A stretch of 59,882 bases of DNA from a virus: positions 1 to 59,882 of IMG/VR virus record IMGVR_UViG_3300026519_000015. One strand, 5' to 3'. A program made the position numbers and the translations under genes. A model generated the notes under the pieces. It was not told the origin of the DNA, ran no database searches, and saw only the letters and a program-made list of their open reading frames with translations. Each line of letters opens with the position of its first letter. The first letter of the stretch is position 1. Shown piece after piece: positions 17,415-25,345 of this stretch.

Positions 17415-19439
17415 CTAACCCTGACCAGGAGGAACCGGCGCTACCGGACTCACAACACCCGGCTCCCCTATACCACCATCCCCCGCAGCACCACCTGGCA
17501 ACTCCATCGGACGATCAGCAGTCGGACCCGCATCCGGCCATAAAAACTGATCCGGATCCTCTTCTAGCGATATCATAGCAGTTTTGGCTACTTGATGCCA
17601 CTTCACACGCTGCGCAAAACCCGGGATCTGTTGCGCCATATCCGTGATCATAGAAATATTCTCCAGATTCTCACGACGCGACTCCCGAGCACTATAGACC
17701 TTAACCTTAAACCGAAATACCGCACTCAACTTCTCATAACGCTCACGAGCACCCCAATTCCGCATCACACGCAACTTCTTCACTACATCAGGCTCCTCTT
17801 GACCAACCCAACCCTCTAGCTTACTCGCTATCTTCTCATCAATAAAATTCTCCCATAAATCACGAGGGCACTTCTGCAATAACAATAAATACGCCTGATG
17901 CAACACCGGCGTGATCAGATTCCGCTCAATATTACGCATTATCTGCTGCCATAAACCACTGCTCGCTACACGACGCTCCGTAAACTCCTTCGCACTTATA
18001 CGATTACGAGTACGAGGCATCGCACCCGTGTCGGCTAACGCAGCACCCTCACTAAACTCAGTCTTGAAAAAACCTAACCCCTGCCACACACCAGACGGAA
18101 TATCAGGCGTCGCAGCACGACTCACCGCAGGAAAATTCTTCGGACCCTTATTCGTGTGAATCACCATGCCAGGATATATCCCAGACTTGAACTGGCCCGT
18201 CTTCTGACTCGCTATCTGATCCCAGTCAACCTCAGTAGGCGGGTTAATTACCTGCACTAAATAATCCAACAGCAAATTCAATAACTCAGTACGAGCTTCC
18301 TGAGAATCTAGATTCAACGTCAATAACGAACGATGATAATTACTCCACGGAACACGAATCATACCCGCACTCACTATCGGGATCTTCCCATGCCAATACG
18401 GATTATCACGAGGCTCCGGGGTTAACAAAAAGTCGCCGCTCCAAGCACAATACTTGTTCTCAAATAACGCCTCACCACGCTCATCAAATAACGTCCCGAA
18501 AAAATGACGGATCTCTATCGTATCCACAGGCTTCGGACTACTCGCCTCACCACGCTCACGAGCATCACGATTCCGAATCTCATGAGAACCACTACCCTCA
18601 GCACCACTCCCCGCACGCTGGGCACGAATAACCTCCTCCACATTCTCCCAACCAAACTCCGACGCTACACGACGAAACTGCCACGGCGTCATCTCCTGAT
18701 ACCACACCTTATACTGATCACCACGACCACTCGTGGTATCAACCAACACCTTCCGAGGATTCAGAGCCTCAAAACGTAACCTGAACTTATCCTGCGCCAC
18801 CACCACTGGGGGAGGACCAGTCTCCTGGCTAGACTCCCCCATCCCAAACGACGGCACCACGGCATCACCAACACCCGACTCACCCAGATCACCAAATATA
18901 TCAGACTCGTCAGGACTATAATCCACTACCCCCTCATTCTCCGCCACTACCAATACATGCGACATCTCCGAAATCGCCATCCCCACCATAGCGTCATAAT
19001 ACACCGTGAAAAAATCTGAACCATCATCATCACCCGCAGGACGTAAATACTCCATCACAAAATCCCGTGGAATATCAACCAGATCACGCCACGGATGCAA
19101 CGGCGTCGTTACCTCAAACCAATTCTTACCCGCTAACTCTAACGCCTTCGTCATCTCCCACGCATACTTTAACGCCAATACCGTGAACGTCGGTAAACCA
19201 CGCTTCGATTGCCACTCGCGTTTCCGGTAAAAATCCCAACGATTATTGAAACGCTCCCACGCACGATCCCATAAAACCTGGTGAGGACGCCGAACCTCAT
19301 ACTCATGACGAAAAACACGACGCAATGACTCCAGAATATCACCGCCACCAACCACATCAACACCATCCTGACCACCCAACACCAGCCCCCAGTCAGGACC
19401 ACCAGCCGCTAAACCTACACCTAACTCATCCACTAGCAC
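17415..19439 (-). CDS. portal protein
   Basis: The product has 674 residues. After an acidic, Gly-rich N-terminus, residues about 40-90 are a charged helical region (FRHEYEVRRPHQVLWDRAWERFNNRWDFYRKREWQ) typical of the start of podoviral portals. The middle includes WGKIPIVSAGMIRVPW-type crown segments and the long helix near the C-terminus (EARTELLNLLLDYLVQVINP, then NRISAKEFTERRVASSG). It ends with a Pro/Gly tail. It lies 6 bases after TerL in the order small terminase, TerL, portal, scaffold, capsid. The protein would form the dodecameric ring at the packaging vertex. Confidence 0.75.
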   Translation of the reverse strand: MLVDELGVGLAAGGPDWGLVLGGQDGVDVVGGGDILESLRRVFRHEYEVRRPHQVLWDRAWERFNNRWDFYRKREWQSKRGLPTFTVLALKYAWEMTKALELAGKNWFEVTTPLHPWRDLVDIPRDFVMEYLRPAGDDDGSDFFTVYYDAMVGMAISEMSHVLVVAENEGVVDYSPDESDIFGDLGESGVGDAVVPSFGMGESSQETGPPPVVVAQDKFRLRFEALNPRKVLVDTTSGRGDQYKVWYQEMTPWQFRRVASEFGWENVEEVIRAQRAGSGAEGSGSHEIRNRDARERGEASSPKPVDTIEIRHFFGTLFDERGEALFENKYCAWSGDFLLTPEPRDNPYWHGKIPIVSAGMIRVPWSNYHRSLLTLNLDSQEARTELLNLLLDYLVQVINPPTEVDWDQIASQKTGQFKSGIYPGMVIHTNKGPKNFPAVSRAATPDIPSGVWQGLGFFKTEFSEGAALADTGAMPRTRNRISAKEFTERRVASSGLWQQIMRNIERNLITPVLHQAYLLLLQKCPRDLWENFIDEKIASKLEGWVGQEEPDVVKKLRVMRNWGARERYEKLSAVFRFKVKVYSARESRRENLENISMITDMAQQIPGFAQRVKWHQVAKTAMISLEEDPDQFLWPDAGPTADRPMELPGGAAGDGGIGEPGVVSPVAPVPPGQG

Positions 19440-19445
19440 AACACC

Positions 19446-21107
19446 TCAGTAAGCACTATCACCAAAACCATAATACGCCATCTGGTCAAATCCGTCACCT
19501 ACATCAGGCACTAGACCAGCACCATATACCCCACTCCCAAACTCATCATGCCGACGCCAACCACTACGCTCCGGACGCACACTCGAGACCAAACTGTCCT
19601 GCAGACGCCTACGGTGCACTAAACCATACCTCAACGCATCCGCTAGATGAATATAATAACCATCATCAACAGGACGAAACCGATCACGACCTAAATCCTC
19701 AGGAACACAAAACCCTACCTCAAACATATCCTGCAGATCCTGCGTATACTTCCCGTCAGGCTCCAGCACAAGATCCGGCTGCACACCCATAACACGATCC
19801 ACACTATGCCCCTGTAACAACGAAATCACTAACTCCACACCCGCGGTCTCACTCGTCGGCGTCGCTACCGGATTCAGACCCATCGACCGCAACACATCTA
19901 ACGCATTCTCAGTCGATACACCACGCGGATCACTCACCTTCCCCGCAGGGTCCACATAACACAAAAACTCAGCACCAGGCAAAATCCTATAGACCTCATC
20001 CAGTACACGATTCCCAAACACACGCAACGACTCACTGTCACCCAGGTAACCCGCCAATAACCGTATCTGACGAAAACCCCCCACCTCAACATCCTGAAAC
20101 ACCACCACCGCAGGATGACGAAACCCAAAATCCCAACACAAACAAACAGGACCATCCTGCCATAACTGATCACGGGCCCACCTGGCGATAAAAGACTGCT
20201 TCGCTACATGAAAATCACGGTTGAAATAAGGACCATACACCGGCGTCCCCTTTACCTCAGGACCCCACTCACCCAAGATAAAACGACGAAACAAACCCGG
20301 AGTATTCGCATAACGCGCATACTGCGTCTCTATATATCCCGGAGGCAGCCACGCCGCATTATCCTCCATCGTAAAATGAAAGTCATGATAATCCTCCGGA
20401 TACGGCACACCCTCCTTACGTAAAAACATACGCGCTAACCAATGATTCTCAGGTGTCGGGTTCAAATTGTAAAACACAACACGTAACTTGATACCAGACT
20501 TCTCACGCAACCGCTGCGTCACAGTGTCTATCGCAGCCTTGTGAATCATATCCGCTTCCTCTAACGTCGCACCACTATACTGCGTCGAACCTAAACCACG
20601 CGCATTATCCGCAGTACTACTCTCAACAGCAGACTCACTACTCCAGAAAACCCACTTGGAACCATTCGGGTAACGAATCTCAGGAGGACCGGTCCCACTA
20701 CCTAAACGCTTACTATACGGAATCCGAAACTCATCATTAAACTCTAAAATCTGCTGGTACAATGACGCCATTAACTGGCTGTTCGTACGACGCATCCCTA
20801 ACCACTTCGCACCCGGAAAACGATGCATCTGCATCACAGGCCACGCTATCGATACCGTACTCTTCCCACTACCCACACTGCCACGTAACGCTACATGCTG
20901 AACACGATAACTCACACGCTCCGGTAAACCCGGATCACTCAGAATACTATACACACGACGCTGCTTCGGATTCCGACTCCAATCAAAACGCTCGTAAAAA
21001 TCACTCAGCATCTCAACATGCGCTAAAATCCGCTCCCGAACCTCACGACAAATAAAATCAAAACTCCCCGACGGTAACTGCTTTAACTTTACTACCTCAC
21101 TCCCCAA
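19446..21107 (-). CDS. terL: terminase large subunit
   Basis: The product has 553 residues. The ATPase domain has Walker A GSVGSGKST (residues 76-84), an adjacent GMRRTNSQLM segment and Walker B with acidic pair LEEAD. The RNase H-like nuclease domain shows CWDFGFRHPAVVV (Asp 1), CYVDPAGKVSD (Asp 2) and HLADALRYGLV (last Asp). It packages DNA into the prohead through the portal and cuts the concatemer. The 5' end overlaps the small-terminase candidate by 11 bases. The subfamily, and so the packaging mode, cannot be decided by eye. Confidence 0.92.
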   Translation of the reverse strand: MGSEVVKLKQLPSGSFDFICREVRERILAHVEMLSDFYERFDWSRNPKQRRVYSILSDPGLPERVSYRVQHVALRGSVGSGKSTVSIAWPVMQMHRFPGAKWLGMRRTNSQLMASLYQQILEFNDEFRIPYSKRLGSGTGPPEIRYPNGSKWVFWSSESAVESSTADNARGLGSTQYSGATLEEADMIHKAAIDTVTQRLREKSGIKLRVVFYNLNPTPENHWLARMFLRKEGVPYPEDYHDFHFTMEDNAAWLPPGYIETQYARYANTPGLFRRFILGEWGPEVKGTPVYGPYFNRDFHVAKQSFIARWARDQLWQDGPVCLCWDFGFRHPAVVVFQDVEVGGFRQIRLLAGYLGDSESLRVFGNRVLDEVYRILPGAEFLCYVDPAGKVSDPRGVSTENALDVLRSMGLNPVATPTSETAGVELVISLLQGHSVDRVMGVQPDLVLEPDGKYTQDLQDMFEVGFCVPEDLGRDRFRPVDDGYYIHLADALRYGLVHRRRLQDSLVSSVRPERSGWRRHDEFGSGVYGAGLVPDVGDGFDQMAYYGFGDSAY

Positions 21108-21681
21108 GCACTACACCACCTAGACTACCCTCCATACGAGCCGCTATCTCTAACATATACTGCTGAGGCACTATCTCGAACAACACACGCATTAACTGAT
21201 CAAACACACGACTGTCAAACTCCACACGCACACTAATACCATCCGTGATCTCCTTATACTGCTTCGCTAACTTCCCTATATCAGCAGTAATACCACGCAA
21301 CACCTTCACATCATCACGACTTAACTCCAACACCGGTAACACCTCATCCAATACCGCCATCACAGCACTCGATACCGGCTCCACTAGATCAACACCTACA
21401 CCACGCCTCCGCAACTCCACACCAACACCACGCATCACCTCACTATACAACACACCACGCGCATCACCAGAACGACGCTCTATCGAATCCTGCAACTTCA
21501 AACGCAAATAACGTAAATACGATATATCCTCCGATAAATCCGTTACAGCAGGATTCCGACGCAACTGCTCCCATAAATCAACATCACGCTCCGGTATCCC
21601 TACAAGACTACCAACACCAGACTCCTCCAGCTTCACTAACTCCTCAAAAGGATCACTACTGCACTCTGCCACTAGACTCAC
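21097..21681 (-). CDS. putative terminase small subunit
   Basis: The product has 194 residues, mostly helical, with an Arg-rich central segment (LRYLRLKLQDSIERRSGD) and a C-terminal helix rich in hydrophobic residues. It immediately precedes terL and overlaps it by 11 bases. Position and helical character fit a TerS that binds DNA and feeds TerL, but I cannot point to a defined HTH. Its 5' end is coupled to the upstream gene by ATGA (21678-21681). Confidence 0.5.
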   Translation of the reverse strand: MSLVAECSSDPFEELVKLEESGVGSLVGIPERDVDLWEQLRRNPAVTDLSEDISYLRYLRLKLQDSIERRSGDARGVLYSEVMRGVGVELRRRGVGVDLVEPVSSAVMAVLDEVLPVLELSRDDVKVLRGITADIGKLAKQYKEITDGISVRVEFDSRVFDQLMRVLFEIVPQQYMLEIAARMEGSLGGVVLGE

Positions 21682-21917
21682 ACCTTCCGGCCAGGCACCA
21701 CTACACCACCACCCACCGGACGCAACACCGTCTCCACCAATACCCGCACATCACCCGCATCACCAGTCCCCAAACCCCACAACTCCACTATCCGGAACGG
21801 CACAGGCTCACGACATAACTCACCCAAAAACTCATCAACACCCTGACCCTCACCAGGCCTCAATAAACCATAACTATAAAAACAATCATCCGCAGGACGA
21901 AACTTCACCGCACCCAT
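21678..21917 (-). CDS. unknown 79-aa protein
   Basis: The product begins MGAVKFRPADDCFYSYGLLRPGEG and has beta-type segments (PFRIVELWGLG, DVRVLVETVLRPV). It overlaps the HTH gene by 32 bases at its 5' end and TerS by 4 bases at its 3' end, so it is translated as part of the packaging operon. No family is recognised. Confidence 0.5.
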   Translation of the reverse strand: MGAVKFRPADDCFYSYGLLRPGEGQGVDEFLGELCREPVPFRIVELWGLGTGDAGDVRVLVETVLRPVGGGVVVPGRKV

Positions 21918-22167
21918 AACTCTCCCTAAACTCCTCCAGACTACATAACTCTACACGAAAACATACACCTAAACCAACACATATACGCATCAAACGCCGA
22001 AAATCTAAATTCTCCGCAACCATAAAACGACACACACTCGACCTCGATAACCCCACACACTCCCCTAGATCACCATAACTCATCCCCCTACACCACAACA
22101 ACACACACACATCATCACCAACACCACGACACACACGCAACACTAACTCGTCAATATCCACATACAT
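21886..22167 (-). CDS. small HTH DNA-binding protein, first gene of the leftward operon
   Basis: The product has 93 residues. Residues 29-50 (MSYGDLGECVGLSRSSVCRFM) form an XRE/Cro-like helix-turn-helix. The rest is short helices rich in Cys and Val. It is the promoter-proximal gene of the virion operon and lies beside the GTATAC-rich control region, so it is the best candidate for a regulator that binds there. It could also act in packaging. ATG at 22167 has only a weak ribosome binding site. Confidence 0.6.
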   Translation of the reverse strand: MYVDIDELVLRVCRGVGDDVCVLLWCRGMSYGDLGECVGLSRSSVCRFMVAENLDFRRLMRICVGLGVCFRVELCSLEEFRESYGCGEVSSCG

Positions 22168-22209
22168 AACACTACCATGCCTGCCCCACGATACGCAACA
22201 CCACTATAA

Positions 22210-22223
22210 GTATACTGGTATAC
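22210..22223. promoter_or_regulatory. GTATAC tandem site near the leftward start
   Basis: GTATAC-TG-GTATAC lies about 45 bases upstream of the HTH gene. On the minus strand it overlaps possible -10 hexamers (TATACT, and TATAGT at 22202-22207). No matching TTGACA is present, so a leftward promoter is only suggested. Confidence 0.4.
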
Positions 22224-22367
22224 TAATATACCCCAGATCCACACTCCCCCGGAGAGTATTTCCACAACCATACACACACACTACTACCTCCCCTAGAGGA
22301 GAACTTCCCTACTCTACCCTAACCTATACACACTAGAAACCGCTACACAGGAAAAAATCCTAAATAA

Positions 22368-22468
22368 AACCCCCAGGAGGAGGCTACAAAAAAATCACAG
22401 AAACATAACCCCCACGTAGGAGGCTACACAAAAAAACCAGATCAACAACCCCACATAGGGGGCTACAT
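22368..22468. repeat. three direct repeats, period about 40 bp
   Basis: Units start near 22368, 22407 and 22447 and share aacccc..., a few variable bases, then agg(a/g)ggctaca. They are separated by A-rich spacers. On either strand each unit can fold into a small C/G stem. They could be iterons, protein sites or leader hairpins. Confidence 0.6.
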
Positions 22469-22581
22469 ACCTCCACCCATACCACATACATACACCTCCT
22501 TGCCCCCCTCCGCCCCCGGGCGCGCGCGTGGCCGTTCCGGGTGAGGGAACCTGCGCAGAGGGCCGGTCGTCCCACCCCCGC

Positions 22582-22599
22582 TTGAGGAATTTTCCTCAA
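22582..22599. repeat. perfect inverted repeat TTGAGGAA-tt-TTCCTCAA
   Basis: Eight-base arms with a two-base centre lie at the boundary where the GC-rich part begins. The symmetry fits an operator for a dimeric protein or a short hairpin. Confidence 0.5.
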
Positions 22600-22741
22600 T
22601 CCCCTAGGGTCGATTTTTCCTGCACCCCCCTGTCCCTGCCCCGGTCCTGTGGCCCATTGGAGCCTGTAGAGCTGGTTGACCCTGCCCCCTAGAGCTTGTG
22701 GAGCTGGTTGACCCCCTGGAGCTGGAGCCAGGGGGCGGATC

Positions 22742-23375
22742 GGTATACCACATTGCATGGTATACCGGTATACCGATCTGACACCCGGGGACCCGGTATA
22801 CCTGGTTGCCCCCTGGTGCTGAGGACCACCAGCTGCTACTACCCTGCCCCGTGGCCCGGGGAGTGATAGTAGGTAGTGCGTATGTGTGTGTGTGTGTGGG
22901 CTGGTGGTGTGTTTCCCCCGCCCTACAGCCCCGTGGCCCCCCTGGAGCTGGTATACCGATCAGCGTTGGGTATACTGGTATACCCGGCTGCCATTGTCCC
23001 CACAGAGCCTGACCCCCGTCCACCCCGCCCTGCCCGTGTAACCAGCTGGTTGCCCGGTATACCTGGTATACCCCAAAAAGCACCCGGGTACAGGGTTGGT
23101 GGGGGGCTGGATACGATCCCGGGGGTACAGGGGTACAGGGGGGCAGGAAGATCCCCGGGTTGATCCGGCAAGAGGATCCTGGGGCATCCGGGTTGGTAGA
23201 GCTAGTAGAGGGTAGAGCTGGTGTGTGTGTGTGAGTGAAAAGGAAAAGATCGTCCGGAGGAGGAGTAGGATCCGGGGTATACCGGTATACCGGGGATTTT
23301 GGGGGGCCGCGCGGCAAAAATCCCGGCAGATCAGGCGGATTTAGGTTGACACAGATCGGTATACTGCAGTATACT
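22742..23375. promoter_or_regulatory. cluster of GTATAC palindromes
   Basis: Copies of ggtatacc or close variants occur near 22742, 22759 (pair), 22793, 22951, 22968 (pair), 23057 (pair), 23274 (pair) and 23359 (pair, overlapping the -10 region of the early promoter). Pairs are usually two GTATAC separated by 2 bases (CG or TG), in a few cases by 3 or 4. Further pairs lie at 25270 and 25313 beside the second early promoter and at 22210 beside the leftward gene. The clustering at promoters suggests binding sites for a regulator or replication protein. Confidence 0.6.
23346..23375 (+). promoter_or_regulatory. early rightward promoter TTGACA-N18-TATACT
   Basis: TTGACA at 23346-23351 and TATACT at 23370-23375 form a consensus sigma-70/sigma-A promoter with an 18-base spacer. 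The palindrome GTATACTGCAGTATAC (23359-23374) covers the -10 element and adjoining spacer, as an operator would. Transcription would start near 23382. Confidence 0.75.
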
Positions 23376-23382
23376 AGATCCA

Positions 23383-24345
23383 GTGGATACCAATATGCAT
23401 ACGGGTGCATCCCCTGCACCCGCGGGGCGCCCGCCCCGCAGGGATACCCGACCGCCGATCCGATGGATCGGGGCATTTCGCGGTCTGCCAAGATCCGAGA
23501 TCGAATCCCTGGAGTGGGAATGCCGGCAGAGGCACACACAGGTGCCCGCGGAGGTACCTGCGTGGCGACAGCCCTATCGGGTACCCGCGGTCCTGGGGAT
23601 CGTGGCCCGCGTCGAAGACGTGATCCAGGCGTACGACCACGATTGTTGGTCTAGATCCCGTGGTGGCCGGCTGCACACGGACAGCTACCCCGCGGCATCG
23701 TTGGCGGCAGCCCGCAAAAAATCGGACCACTATTGTGAAGTATTCTTGCGCCGCGGATGGATCCCGCAGGGGATCGTGCTACGGCCCGTCGCCCTACGCC
23801 ACGGGGATCCTGCCAAGGTGGACGCCGTGATCCAATGGGCATACCAACGGGCCATGCCCGTGTACATCCTGCGCGGGGGCCGGGACCTGACGCCGTACGA
23901 CCCGCGGATCGTGGCGCGCAAGGCAGCCCGCCGGGCCCGACGGACCGCCCGCAGGGTAGCGGATCCCCAGGTGTGGACCCGGCGTCTACGGCACGATGCC
24001 CCCGTGTGGCCTGCGGCCAGGTATACCCATACCCCGGACACCACGTGGTACGCGGGGTCGATCCCGGTCGACACAATGCCCGCGATCGACGGCCGTGAAC
24101 GGTACCGGTGGCGGTATGGATACTGCCACGTAACCGATCGGTATGACCCGGCGTACCAGATCCCCCAGTACCCCGGCAACCCGATCCCGGATGCCGCGTG
24201 GATGGATGGCCCGTATTGGCGGGCCCCCTGGGTATGGTCCCGCGTGGGCCAGGCGGTCCGCAAGGCCTGTCCTGCCCCGGGTCGAAAAATTTTCAAGATC
24301 AATCCGAATCATCAGGAGGTGATAGCATGCCTACTGGGCATTTGA
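23383..24345 (+). CDS. first early gene, unknown 320-aa protein rich in Trp, Arg, Tyr and Pro
   Basis: The frame opens with GTG at 23383, right at the expected transcription start of the promoter at 23346. An in-frame ATG lies at 23395. There is no Shine-Dalgarno, so it would be leaderless. The product is basic with a central Arg-rich patch (ARKAARRARRTARRVADPQ) and an aromatic C-terminal half (ERYRWRYGYC, WMDGPYWRAPWVW). No family is recognised. The region is GC-rich and other frames are open as well, so coding status is likely but not certain. Hairpins at 23402-23439 lie at its very 5' end. Confidence 0.55.
   Translation: MDTNMHTGASPAPAGRPPRRDTRPPIRWIGAFRGLPRSEIESLEWECRQRHTQVPAEVPAWRQPYRVPAVLGIVARVEDVIQAYDHDCWSRSRGGRLHTDSYPAASLAAARKKSDHYCEVFLRRGWIPQGIVLRPVALRHGDPAKVDAVIQWAYQRAMPVYILRGGRDLTPYDPRIVARKAARRARRTARRVADPQVWTRRLRHDAPVWPAARYTHTPDTTWYAGSIPVDTMPAIDGRERYRWRYGYCHVTDRYDPAYQIPQYPGNPIPDAAWMDGPYWRAPWVWSRVGQAVRKACPAPGRKIFKINPNHQEVIACLLGI
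23402..23439 (+). other. two adjacent hairpins in the early mRNA 5' end
   Basis: CGGGTGCA-tcccc-TGCACCCG (23402-23422) is followed by GCGGGGCG-cc-CGCCCCGC (23422-23439). Both would form right after the promoter at 23346, either at the start of the 320-aa frame or as a structured leader if the frame is not translated from 23383. Confidence 0.55.
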
Positions 24346-24362
24346 CGCCTACGCGGGGATAG
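24327..24362 (+). CDS. 11-codon micro-ORF with a perfect Shine-Dalgarno
   Basis: AGGAGGTGAT, fully complementary to the usual 16S 3' end, stands 3 bases before ATG 24327. The frame MPTGHLTPTRG ends at TAG 24360-24362 and overlaps the end of the 320-aa frame. It could be a leader peptide for the following small genes or a remnant of a truncated gene. Confidence 0.35.
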   Translation: MPTGHLTPTRG

Positions 24363-24417
24363 ACAGGCGGAGGAGCCGCTGGATAAGTCGGTCCCCGACC
24401 TGTTAGATCCCCCTGTG

Positions 24418-24522
24418 TCCGGGTGTGGTCACCCGGATCGGATGACATGGCCGGCAATCCATGTCCGCATGCCAGGCGTCACTGGCGGGACCGCCCCCGG
24501 GGCCGGCGGAGGAGCCCCGGGG
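24418..24522 (+). other. two GC-rich stem-loops in the leader of the 65-aa gene
   Basis: TCCGGGTG-tggt-CACCCGGA (24418-24437) and CCCCGGGGC-N10-GCCCCGGGG (24495-24522). Neither has a U tract. The second ends 9 bases before the ribosome binding site of the next gene and may protect or gate it. Confidence 0.5.
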
Positions 24523-24543
24523 AAACCTAAAGGAGGACACAGC

Positions 24544-24741
24544 ATGTATATTTTATTTTGCAACAATATTTGGCGATATTGTATCGCCACACAGGACGAC
24601 TGGGACACGATTGTTCCGGTCGGGGAATTTAAGACATCGGATGAGGCCATCGAGGCGTGGATCCGAGAATGCAGCCCAGAGCACATGGACCGGATCCAGT
24701 GCCCCGCGGAGGGGTGGTACTATGCGTACCGCGGGGCTTAG
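24544..24741 (+). CDS. small early protein, 65 aa
   Basis: ATG 24544 is preceded by AAAGGAGGACACAGC, the leader used by many genes of this arm. The open frame reaches 43 codons further upstream, but that part crosses the hairpins and is not expected to be translated. The product begins MYILFCNNIWRYCIATQDDW and contains SDEAIEAWIREC. It is acidic, small and of unknown function. Such early proteins often inhibit host functions (inference). Confidence 0.7.
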   Translation: MYILFCNNIWRYCIATQDDWDTIVPVGEFKTSDEAIEAWIRECSPEHMDRIQCPAEGWYYAYRGA

Positions 24742-24759
24742 GATCGTCGGCACATTTTT

Positions 24760-24781
24760 CCCCGCCCTGGTGTGGGCGGGG
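24760..24781 (+). terminator. hairpin CCCCGCCC-N6-GGGCGGGG
   Basis: An 8-bp GC stem with a TGGTGT loop is followed by gtagtttt, a weak U tract. It lies 18 bases after the 65-aa gene. It is probably a leaky terminator. Confidence 0.55.
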
Positions 24782-24814
24782 GTAGTTTTAACCACACTTT
24801 AGGAGGTAGCACAC

Positions 24815-25099
24815 ATGCCATACGGACATACGATATCATGGGTCGTCATAGACGACACCCGGGCAGCGGACGTAACCCCTGTCCTCCGGCCGGAGGAGAT
24901 CCTAGGGGGCTACAGCCTCTGGGATCTCGCAGGGATCCTAGGAGATCAGCTCTACGAATATGTATGGACACACGGATCCCTGGATCCAGAGGACGCGGTA
25001 ATGATCGCCCGCAGACTAGATGACCCGGACGGCGCCTGGGTCTGCGCCTGGCGATCTGTCAACCCCTGGATCGCGCGCTGCCTGGAGCGCGTCCAGTAG
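24815..25099 (+). CDS. small acidic early protein, 94 aa
   Basis: ATG 24815 has TTAGGAGGTAGCACAC upstream. The product is acidic (pattern DDTRAADV, EEILGGYSLWDLAGILGDQLYEYV, SLDPEDAVMIARRLDDPD), a likely all-helical protein with a Trp-containing C-terminus. It is followed by a clear terminator at 25134. The function is unknown. Size and charge recall DNA-mimic anti-host proteins, but nothing specific supports that. Confidence 0.7.
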   Translation: MPYGHTISWVVIDDTRAADVTPVLRPEEILGGYSLWDLAGILGDQLYEYVWTHGSLDPEDAVMIARRLDDPDGAWVCAWRSVNPWIARCLERVQ

Positions 25100-25133
25100 C
25101 TCCAGCCCCCCACCGACCAACTTTCAGATTTAG

Positions 25134-25162
25134 GCCCCCGGTATCGTGCCGGGGGCTTTTTG
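25134..25162 (+). terminator. strong rho-independent terminator
   Basis: GCCCCCGG-tatcgtgc-CGGGGGC is followed by TTTTTG. It closes the first early transcription unit that starts at 23346. Confidence 0.85.
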
Positions 25163-25305
25163 ATGTACCCCCCCCCCGGGGATCCGGCACCCGGGTTGAT
25201 CGGGGGTCGACCGGGGGGCCCTGGCGAGGCCCTGCCGGAATCACCCGCACGACTTCGGGCACGACTTCGGGCACGACTGCGGTATACTGGTATACCTACA
25301 GGGGG

Positions 25306-25334
25306 TTGACAGGGTATACTCATACGGGTATACT
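25306..25334 (+). promoter_or_regulatory. second early promoter TTGACA-N17-TATACT
   Basis: TTGACA (25306-25311) and TATACT (25329-25334) are spaced by 17 bases. GTATAC sites flank and overlap it (25270-25284, 25314-25319, 25328-25333). Transcription should begin near 25341, about 5 bases before ATG 25346. Confidence 0.8.
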
Positions 25335-25345
25335 ATTAATACGAT

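Larger units (their letters stand above)
22168..23345. other. divergent control region without a convincing gene (about 1.2 kb)
   Basis: It lies between the leftward virion operon and the rightward early operon. The left third (to about 22500) is A/C-rich with three direct repeats. The remainder is strongly GC-rich and crowded with GTATAC palindromes, 14-bp repeats of gagctggttgaccc (two copies near 22669 and 22701) and short inverted repeats, including one near 23293-23322 (ggattttggg...gcggcaaaaatcc). Several reading frames stay open because of GC content, but their products are repeats of Pro, Gly and Tyr without domain character and lack ribosome binding sites. The region is a plausible origin and/or regulatory hub. 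Confidence 0.7.

Noticed and set aside
19325-19792. Plus-strand frames of up to 155 codons in the virion arm, for instance His/Pro-rich ones
   Set aside because: They are antisense to coherent portal and terminase genes, and their composition is that of reverse-frame shadows.
22368-22468. CRISPR array
   Set aside because: Only three degenerate units of about 22 bp with 17-18-bp A-rich spacers; no cas genes; unit similarity is too low.
22384-22758. A 124-codon minus-strand frame next to the leftward operon
   Set aside because: It crosses the three direct repeats, has low-complexity composition and no start context.
22604-23539. A 311-codon open frame on the minus strand in the GC-rich control region
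   Set aside because: The product is a chain of Pro/Gly/Tyr repeats caused by GTATAC-type repeats, it has no ribosome binding site and overlaps the promoter and start of the early gene.
23651-24302. Open frames on the minus strand and in the other plus frame within the 320-aa gene
   Set aside because: They exist because of high GC; they lack starts with ribosome binding sites and have Arg/Pro/Gly-biased products.
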